Source of the DNA: Kaistella flava (ex Peng et al. 2021)
GTDB lineage: Bacteria; Bacteroidota; Bacteroidia; Flavobacteriales; Weeksellaceae
Assembly: GCF_015191005.1 (NCBI RefSeq)
Contig: NZ_CP040442.1
Span: 2,914,001-2,978,000 of the forward strand
Direction of reading: 5' to 3'
DNA length: 64,000 nt
Shown here: piece after piece, positions 59,089-64,000 of the stretch
How the letters are laid out: every line of letters starts with the position of its first letter
How positions within the stretch are numbered: the stretch's first letter is position 1
The notes under the pieces: generated by a model
Seen by the model: the letters and a program-made list of their open reading frames with translations, nothing else
Databases searched by the model: none
Told to the model about the DNA's origin: nothing
Program-made: the position numbers and the translations under genes

Positions 59089-60498
59089 ATGACAGTAGAA
59101 CAAATTTATACAGGATGTCTCGCGCAAGGAGCGTACTATATCGTTTCAGAAAATGAGGCAGCGATTATCGATCCACTAAGAGAAACTAAACCTTATACCG
59201 ATCGGTTAGAAAAAGATGAGGTTAAATTAAAATATATTTTTGAAACTCATTTCCATGCAGATTTTGTTTCTGGACATGTAGATTTATCGAAGAAAACGGG
59301 AGCACCAATTGTTTACGGACCAACGGCAAATCCTGATTTTGAAGCAATCATTGCAGAAGACGGACAAGTTTTTGAAATCGGAAAAATAAAGATTAAAGTG
59401 TTGCATACTCCAGGTCACACGATGGAAAGTTCAACCTATCTTTTGATTGATGAAAACGGAAAAGAAACTGCGATTTTCAGTGGAGACACTTTATTCTTAG
59501 GCGATGTTGGAAGACCAGACTTGGCGCAAAAAGCAGCCAGCATGACTCAGGAAGAATTGGCTGGGATTTTATACGACAGTTTGCAGAATAAAATCATGCC
59601 TTTGGCTGATGATATTACTGTTTATCCGGCACACGGCGCTGGTTCTGCCTGTGGTAAAAACATGCAGAAAGAAACCGTTGATACTTTAGGAAATCAAAAG
59701 AAAACCAATTACGCGTTAAATCAACCCAACAAAGAATCTTTCGTAAAAGAAGTTCTGGATGGTTTGTCTGCACCTCCAAAGTATTTCGGAATGAATGTCG
59801 CTTTGAATAAAGGTGGTTACGAAGATTTCGATGTCATTCTTAAAAAAGGATCGCATCCTGTTTCTGCTCAGGATTTTGAAGCAGTTGCAGAAGATAGCGG
59901 AGCATTGATTTTAGATACCAGAAATGCTGCAGATTTCCAGAAAGGATTCGTTCCTAATTCCATTAATATTGGCTTGCAGGGAGATTTTGCACCTTGGGTT
60001 GGAGCCATGATTTATGATGTTAAACAACCGCTTTTATTGGTAACTGATTTAGGACTTGAAGAAGAGGCAATTACTCGTTTGGCAAGAGTCGGTTTCGATA
60101 ATGTAATCGGTTATTTAGATGGTGGTTTCGAATCTTGGAAAAACTCAGGAAAAGAAATCGATCATGTTAACAGAATTTCTGCTCAAACTTTTTCAGATGA
60201 ATTTAAAAAAGATGCGAAAATCATTGATGTAAGAAATGAAACTGAATATGCCGCAGAACACGTAGATGAAGCCTACAGCAGGCCTTTAGTTGATATTAAT
60301 GAATGGGCAGCGACTTTGGATAAAGACGAGCATTTCTTCTTGCATTGTGCAGGTGGTTACAGAAGTATGATTGCCGCAAGTATTTTAAATTCAAGAGGAA
60401 TTAGAAACTTCTCTGAAATCGAAGGTGGTTTTAACGCAATTAAACAAACCAATGTTCCCAAAAGTAATTTTGTGTGTCAAAGTAAAACTTTAAACTAA
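59089..60498 (+). CDS. Persulfide dioxygenase-rhodanese fusion (CstB/Blh-like)
   Basis: 469 residues. Metallo-beta-lactamase domain (~1-240): THFHADFVSGHVDLS, HTPGHTMES, SGDTLFLGDVGRPDL and YPAHGAGSACGK, the ETHE1-type Fe site. Then two rhodanese domains: the first (~265-355) has LLLVTDLGLEEEA where the Cys loop should be and looks catalytically dead; the second (~370-460) has FFLHCAGGYRSM with its Cys. This is the CstB architecture, oxidising persulfides (glutathione or low-molecular-weight) to sulfite or thiosulfate. Central enzyme of the operon. Confidence 0.92.
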   Translation: MTVEQIYTGCLAQGAYYIVSENEAAIIDPLRETKPYTDRLEKDEVKLKYIFETHFHADFVSGHVDLSKKTGAPIVYGPTANPDFEAIIAEDGQVFEIGKIKIKVLHTPGHTMESSTYLLIDENGKETAIFSGDTLFLGDVGRPDLAQKAASMTQEELAGILYDSLQNKIMPLADDITVYPAHGAGSACGKNMQKETVDTLGNQKKTNYALNQPNKESFVKEVLDGLSAPPKYFGMNVALNKGGYEDFDVILKKGSHPVSAQDFEAVAEDSGALILDTRNAADFQKGFVPNSINIGLQGDFAPWVGAMIYDVKQPLLLVTDLGLEEEAITRLARVGFDNVIGYLDGGFESWKNSGKEIDHVNRISAQTFSDEFKKDAKIIDVRNETEYAAEHVDEAYSRPLVDINEWAATLDKDEHFFLHCAGGYRSMIAASILNSRGIRNFSEIEGGFNAIKQTNVPKSNFVCQSKTLN

Positions 60499-60878
60499 TG
60501 AGATTAAAAAGTATTTTTATTATAGGTGCGATTTCAATAGGATTATGGTCTTGTAAAACGGCAAGTCCAGTTTCAGCAGTATCTCGCGCAGAAGTGAAAG
60601 AAATGGTAATCAGTCCGGAAACCACTTTGGTTGATGTTCGGATTCCAGAACAGTTTTCTGAAAAAACAGCTCCAGGTGCAGTTAATATTCCTTTAGCTAA
60701 AATAGAAGATAATCTTGATTTCTTCAGAAAGCAAAAGCAAATCGTGATTTTCTGTAATAGTGGAAAACAGGCCGCTCAGGCAGTTGAAATTCTAAAAAAG
60801 AACGGAATTAAAAATGTTTATGATGCCAAAACACTTCAAAATGTAACGGCAATTAACAAAGAGAAAAATGAAAAATAA
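60498..60878 (+). CDS. Rhodanese-domain lipoprotein
   Basis: 126 residues. Lipobox IGLWSC (Cys19) then one rhodanese domain, LVDVRIPEQFSEKTAPGAVNIPLAKIEDNLDFFRKQKQIVIFCNSGKQAAQAVEILK, with the active Cys in FCNSGKQA. Its place on the envelope suggests periplasmic sulfane-sulfur transfer. It shares one base with the stop of the CstB-like gene. Confidence 0.88.
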   Translation: MRLKSIFIIGAISIGLWSCKTASPVSAVSRAEVKEMVISPETTLVDVRIPEQFSEKTAPGAVNIPLAKIEDNLDFFRKQKQIVIFCNSGKQAAQAVEILKKNGIKNVYDAKTLQNVTAINKEKNEK

Positions 60879-60926
60879 AGTAGTTCTTGCGAAAGAACCT
60901 CTTTTTTCACTCACTCAATAATTATA

Positions 60927-61574
60927 ATGGAAAACGATTTCTCTTGCAACAAAGTTCCTGACCAAAACAATCCCGATAAAGAATTTTGGGAAAGTAGATG
61001 GGATAAAAAGGAAACTGGTTGGGACATTGGTTTTGTCTCGCCCGCAATTGAAAAATATATTTTGCAGCACCAAAACAAAGAATCGAAAATTTTGATTCCC
61101 GGTTGTGGAAATGCTTATGAAGCAGAATTTTTATGGAATCTCGGATTTAGAAATATAACCGTTTTAGATATTGCACCTTCGGCGGTTGAGATTTTAAAAG
61201 AGAAATTTAAAGACAAGAAAGGTGTCTCCGTAATTTGTGGAAATTTCTTTGAACATCAGGGGAAATATGACCTCATGATTGAGCAGACTTTCTTTTGTGC
61301 GATTGCTCCATCACTTAGAAATAAATATGCAGAAAAAGCTTCAGAATTATTAAATGAAAATGGTAGAATTATCGGTGTAATGTTCAACAGAACCTTCGAG
61401 AAAGTTGGACCGCCTTTTGGTGGAAGTATTGCTGAATATCAGTTGATTTTTGAAAAATATTTTGAAATAGAAAAAATGGAAGAATGCTATAACAGTATTC
61501 AGCCAAGAAAAGGAAGTGAAATTTTTATTAACCTTAAAAAAATTCAAAATGAAAACAAACATGGGCAGTTTTGA
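60927..61574 (+). CDS. TPMT-family SAM-dependent methyltransferase
   Basis: 215 residues. The thiopurine-methyltransferase-type pattern is present: NPDKEFWESRWDKKETGWDIGFVSPAIEKYI, the SAM motif ILIPGCGNAYEAEFLWNLGF, VLDIAPSAVEILKEKF and MIEQTFFCAIAPSLRNKYA. TPMT-like enzymes methylate thiols, selenium or tellurium compounds. In this operon, methylation of sulfide or thiols is a plausible inferred role. The last 26 bp overlap the next gene's start region. Confidence 0.85.
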   Translation: MENDFSCNKVPDQNNPDKEFWESRWDKKETGWDIGFVSPAIEKYILQHQNKESKILIPGCGNAYEAEFLWNLGFRNITVLDIAPSAVEILKEKFKDKKGVSVICGNFFEHQGKYDLMIEQTFFCAIAPSLRNKYAEKASELLNENGRIIGVMFNRTFEKVGPPFGGSIAEYQLIFEKYFEIEKMEECYNSIQPRKGSEIFINLKKIQNENKHGQF

Positions 61575-61758
61575 TAGGATCATCAGAGTCTTAATCGCTG
61601 CAATCATCGGATATCTTTACTATGTTCATTATATTTCCGGAACCTTGGGAATTGTTTTGGTGGTATTGGCTGTAGTTTTCGCGCTGACAAGTTTTATTGG
61701 ATTTTGTCCGCTTTATACGTTCTTAGGAATTAATACCTGCAAAAAAAAAGTAACTTGA
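61549..61758 (+). CDS. DUF2892 (YgaP-type) membrane protein
   Basis: 69 residues from the ATG at 61549 (MKTNMGSFDRIIRVLIAAIIGYLYY). Two transmembrane helices and the late FIGFCPLYTFLGINTCKKK with two Cys are the DUF2892 pattern, which occurs fused to rhodanese domains in YgaP. Here it is separate, but rhodaneses flank it. Two bases separate its stop from the next ATG. Confidence 0.88.
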   Translation: MKTNMGSFDRIIRVLIAAIIGYLYYVHYISGTLGIVLVVLAVVFALTSFIGFCPLYTFLGINTCKKKVT

Positions 61759-61760
61759 AT

Positions 61761-61973
61761 ATGTTAGAATTTTTAAAGAAACATCAATTAAAAATAGTTG
61801 GAATTATAGTCGGCGGACTTTTAGGTTCCGCTTATTACCACTTTATCGGCTGTACAACCGGAACTTGTGCAATCACCTCCAAACCATTAAATTCAACCGC
61901 TTATGGAATGGTCATGGGGTATTTGATGTTTTCTATGTTCCAAAAATCTAAAACAAAAACAGAAAATGTTTGA
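61761..61973 (+). CDS. DUF6132 family small membrane protein
   Basis: 70 residues from the ATG at 61761. A helix-GSAYYHFIGCTTGTCAITSKPLNSTAYGMVMGYLM-helix arrangement, with the conserved GCxxGxCxITSxP motif, is DUF6132. Two Cys in a small membrane protein beside rhodaneses suggest a role in sulfane-sulfur movement through the inner membrane, but there is no direct evidence. It overlaps the next gene by 8 bp. Confidence 0.85.
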   Translation: MLEFLKKHQLKIVGIIVGGLLGSAYYHFIGCTTGTCAITSKPLNSTAYGMVMGYLMFSMFQKSKTKTENV

Positions 61974-62277
61974 TTTTATTAAAAAATTATTCGGATCGAA
62001 ATCAGTTGACTTTAAAGAATTGTTCATCGCTGGTGCGCAAATCATTGATGTGAGAACTCCCGCTGAATTTAGCAACGGTCATATCAAACAATCCAAAAAT
62101 ATTCCTTTGCAGCAACTTCAAAGTGAGATGAAAAAACTCGATTTGAAAAAACCGATTATTACCTGCTGTGCCAGTGGAATGAGAAGTGCTTCTGCGAAAT
62201 CGATTCTTCAGCAAAATGGGTTCGAAGTGTATAATGGAGGCGGTTGGAGTTCGCTTCAAAGCAAACTAAACAAATGA
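61966..62277 (+). CDS. Single-domain rhodanese
   Basis: 103 residues, cytoplasmic. Rhodanese fold with IIDVRTPAEFSNGHIKQSKNIPLQQL and the active loop PIITCCASGMRSASAKSILQQNGF (vicinal Cys pair). Probably takes sulfane sulfur from persulfides and passes it to CstB-like or thioredoxin. It overlaps the preceding gene by 8 bp and the following by 4 bp. Confidence 0.9.
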   Translation: MFDFIKKLFGSKSVDFKELFIAGAQIIDVRTPAEFSNGHIKQSKNIPLQQLQSEMKKLDLKKPIITCCASGMRSASAKSILQQNGFEVYNGGGWSSLQSKLNK

Positions 62278-62480
62278 AAAATTTATTTAAAACCTGGACG
62301 TTAAACAGATTTCTTTATTTGGCTGCTGGAATATTTTTTGTACTCATCGCAACAAATGATCGCGTTTGGTTTATGATTCCGTTTGGATTATATTTCATTG
62401 CGATGGCAATATTTAAATTTGGCTGTGCTGGTGGTGCTTGTCAAATTCCCTTAAAAAAGAAAGAAGAACATTCAAACTAA
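62274..62480 (+). CDS. Small membrane protein with Cys pair, sulfur operon
   Basis: 68 residues from the ATG at 62274. Two hydrophobic segments (LYLAAGIFFVLIA, FMIPFGLYFIAMAIF) then KFGCAGGACQIPLKKKEEHSN with a C-x3-C just after the second helix. The arrangement resembles DUF6132 and DUF2892 proteins next to it: two helices and a Cys pair. I know no established function. It is translationally coupled to the rhodanese gene. Confidence 0.8.
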   Translation: MKNLFKTWTLNRFLYLAAGIFFVLIATNDRVWFMIPFGLYFIAMAIFKFGCAGGACQIPLKKKEEHSN

Positions 62481-62522
62481 AGTTTTAGTTGAGTAATATT
62501 AAGAACTATTTAATTTAAAGTA

Positions 62523-62825
62523 ATGTCACAAAAATTTAAAGAACTTATAGATTCAGAACGTCCAGTACTTATTGATTTTTTTGCAACTTGGTGTGGACCA
62601 TGCAAAGTGCAATCTTCTGTTTTGAATACTGTGAAAGAGAATGTCGGCGATATGGCCAGAATCGTAAAAATTGATATTGATCAATTCCCTTCGATAGCAT
62701 CAGAATACGGCGTTCGTGGAGTTCCCACTTTAGCCGTTTTCAAAAAAGGAGAAATGCTTTATAAGGAAAGTGGTGTTCATGATGTGAATACATTGACTAA
62801 TCTTTTGAAAGGTTTTGCTTCGTAA
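62523..62825 (+). CDS. Thioredoxin
   Basis: 100 residues. Active site FFATWCGPCKVQS (~residues 17-29), the cis-Pro VRGVPTLAVFK, and normal length. It ends the sulfur operon; a dithiol reductant is what persulfide and rhodanese chemistry needs, so it probably serves that pathway rather than being the main cellular thioredoxin. Confidence 0.93.
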   Translation: MSQKFKELIDSERPVLIDFFATWCGPCKVQSSVLNTVKENVGDMARIVKIDIDQFPSIASEYGVRGVPTLAVFKKGEMLYKESGVHDVNTLTNLLKGFAS

Positions 62826-62827
62826 TT

Positions 62828-62941
62828 ATTTAAAAAACACAAAGTTTTTTTTTAACACGAATGTCACTAAACTTTTTCACTATGAGACCAATTATTTGTG
62901 CAATTGGTGAAATTCATTTGTGTTATTTGTGTTTTTAAAAT
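62828..62941. repeat. Long palindromic intergenic repeat R3
   Basis: TTTAAAAAACACAAA at the left and TTTGTGTTTTTAAAA at the right are inverted, with nested AACACGAATGTCACT / GGTGAAATTCATTTGTGTT and the tip CCAATT...AATTGG (62888-62907). The whole gap between the convergent trx and amidase genes can fold into one imperfect hairpin, so it could also terminate both. The sequence differs from R1/R2. Confidence 0.7.
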
Positions 62942-63700
62942 TTATTTTAATTCAAATTCATCACGATCTGAAAGAAAAGGAAATTTCGTTCTAAATTTCT
63001 CCAGCTTTTCGGCTTCAAAAACAGCAGAAACAATATTGTTATTTGTCGATGAGGTTTCGGTTCCATCAGCGAAATAACAGTAAGAGCTTTCAGGATATTC
63101 CAAATCATTACCATCAATTCCGATTCTATTTAAACCAAAAACGTAGGCTTGATTTTCAATGGCTCTGGCTTTTAATAAAGTTTGCCAAGCGTCAATTCTA
63201 CTTTTAGGCCAGTTGGCAACATATAAAATCGCATCATAATCTCCATTGTTTCTGGAGAAAATTGGAAAACGTAAATCATAGCAAACTTGCAGTAAGATTC
63301 GCCAACCTTTATAGTTGACAATCACTCTTTCTTTCCCCGGGCTGTATTTCTTATCTTCACCAGAATAAGAAAAAAGATGTCTTTTATCGTAGAAAGAATA
63401 ATCTCCATTAGGTTCTACAAAATAAAATCGATTGAGAAAATGTTCACCTTCACAAACAGAAGCGCTTCCGCAAACGACAGTGTTCTTTTCTTTTGCGAAT
63501 TTTTTCATCCATTCTAAAGTTTCTTCATTTCGATCGGCAATTTCTTCTGGCTTCATATAAAAGCCAGTTGAGAACATTTCTGGAAGAATAAATAAATCTG
63601 CTGCTATTTCTGTGAAAGCGAATTCGATTTGGTTGAAATTTTCACTTTTGTTTTTCCAGGTGATATTTAAATTTAAACCGCTAACTCTTAAATCGTTCAT
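62942..63700 (-). CDS. Nitrilase-family omega-amidase (YafV/NIT2-like)
   Basis: 252 residues from the ATG at 63700 (MNDLRVSGLNLNITWKNK); an upstream in-frame start at 63766 is less likely. The Glu-Lys-Cys triad is visible as LFILPEMFSTGF (E), FYDKRHLF (K) and ILLQVCYDLRFP (C). Such amidases hydrolyse alpha-ketoglutaramate or alpha-ketosuccinamate, linked to methionine salvage by glutamine transaminase. No salvage genes lie beside it. Confidence 0.88.
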   Translation of the reverse strand: MNDLRVSGLNLNITWKNKSENFNQIEFAFTEIAADLFILPEMFSTGFYMKPEEIADRNEETLEWMKKFAKEKNTVVCGSASVCEGEHFLNRFYFVEPNGDYSFYDKRHLFSYSGEDKKYSPGKERVIVNYKGWRILLQVCYDLRFPIFSRNNGDYDAILYVANWPKSRIDAWQTLLKARAIENQAYVFGLNRIGIDGNDLEYPESSYCYFADGTETSSTNNNIVSAVFEAEKLEKFRTKFPFLSDRDEFELK

Positions 63701-63830
63701 GATTGTTGTTTTATAAATGGAACTGAAATGTACAATTTTTATCTTAAAAAAAGTTAAGAAAATCATAAAGTGGTCTCATTTTTGAATGGAGAAAAGTATT
63801 ATTATAAATTAACATTAAAACTTTAAAATT

Positions 63831-64000
63831 ATGAAAAAGTATCTTTTAGTATTCTCAATGTTGTTCATCGGACAAATGGCATTTGCACAAGCTTGGCAAG
63901 GTAGAGGAGATCAAAAAATCCAAGTAGGATTAAATGGTTGGGGGTATGGAACTGGGATTACTGCAACTTACGATTATGGTTTATCTAAATTAATCTCTGT
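63831..64000 (+). CDS. Outer-membrane protein (DUF6646-like), 5' part
   Basis: The gene runs off the window end; 56 residues are visible. Signal peptide MKKYLLVFSMLFIGQMAFAQ, then AWQGRGDQKIQVGLNGWGYG and TGITATYDYGLSKLIS, the start of a small beta-barrel of the type I recall as DUF6646. Its ATG at 63831 is divergent from the amidase gene. Confidence 0.75.
   Translation, partial: MKKYLLVFSMLFIGQMAFAQAWQGRGDQKIQVGLNGWGYGTGITATYDYGLSKLIS

Noticed and set aside
1..64000. rRNA, tRNA, tmRNA, CRISPR, riboswitch and IS-element scan by eye
   Set aside because: No cloverleaf, CCA-ended or transposase-like sequence was recognised. A tRNAscan-SE and Infernal run would be decisive.

Overview
The window looks like chromosome of a low-GC member of the Bacteroidota, most likely Flavobacteriia, Weeksellaceae (Chryseobacterium / Kaistella / Epilithonimonas group). 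The evidence is the AT-rich sequence, promoters with a TAnnTTTG -7 element and no Shine-Dalgarno sequences, and lineage-typical families: GLPGLI, DUF4835/PorD, DUF5687, DUF6132, DUF4126, DUF6973, an AccD without zinc-ribbon cysteines, and a flavobacterial RpoZ/BamD/CoaBC/RecN neighbourhood. Almost all DNA is coding. I saw no rRNA or tRNA gene, CRISPR array, prophage or intact insertion sequence. Both ends cut genes: aat on the left, an outer-membrane protein on the right.

Layout: 1-5.6 kb carries aat, an EamA exporter, a CBS protein with nadK, fbaA, accD and a DUF6973 gene. 5.7-9.3 kb is a minus-strand heavy-metal (probably copper) unit: Cys-rich exported protein, TonB-dependent receptor with two N-terminal HMA domains, and a lipoprotein with a doubled His/Cys motif. 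9.4-11.1 kb has an L,D-transpeptidase and a GLPGLI protein. 11.2-15.3 kb is sufA-B-C-D. 15.3-20.7 kb has a metalloprotease-like gene, a lipoprotein, methylmalonyl-CoA mutase, prfA and a small membrane protein. 21-25.4 kb holds class I fumarase, a WYL-type regulator and class II fumarase. 25.6-27.9 kb is an ECF sigma / anti-sigma / outer-membrane protein unit, followed by an ABC exporter pair and a frameshifted thioredoxin-like gene. 32-38.2 kb is the housekeeping run recN-porD-coaBC-rpoZ-bamD-tetR. 38.3-40.7 kb is tatD-tcdA-rnpA-DUF4126. 40.8-47.4 kb has an acidic repeat protein, lptE, a sigma-54 activator, a DUF1016 nuclease-like gene and miaB. 47.7-53.6 kb has three small TonB-C-like secreted proteins, lysA behind a possible leader-peptide attenuator, a DnaQ-like exonuclease and a HerA-like ATPase. 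53.7-57.2 kb is a second copper locus with an OprC/NosA-like receptor. 57.8-62.8 kb is a compact sulfide/persulfide-handling operon.

The points most worth following up are: (1) a 25-residue lysine-rich ORF with its own promoter and an intrinsic terminator directly before lysA, with a segment just after its stop codon that could pair with the 3' arm of the terminator; (2) a thioredoxin-like gene broken by a 14-bp insertion between 9-bp direct repeats, whose loss would restore the frame exactly; (3) three copies of one structured intergenic element, plus a second family of long palindromic intergenic repeats; (4) the dense rhodanese / CstB-like / TPMT-like / thioredoxin operon; (5) an HMA-HMA-TonB receptor fusion with an exact 100-residue internal period.
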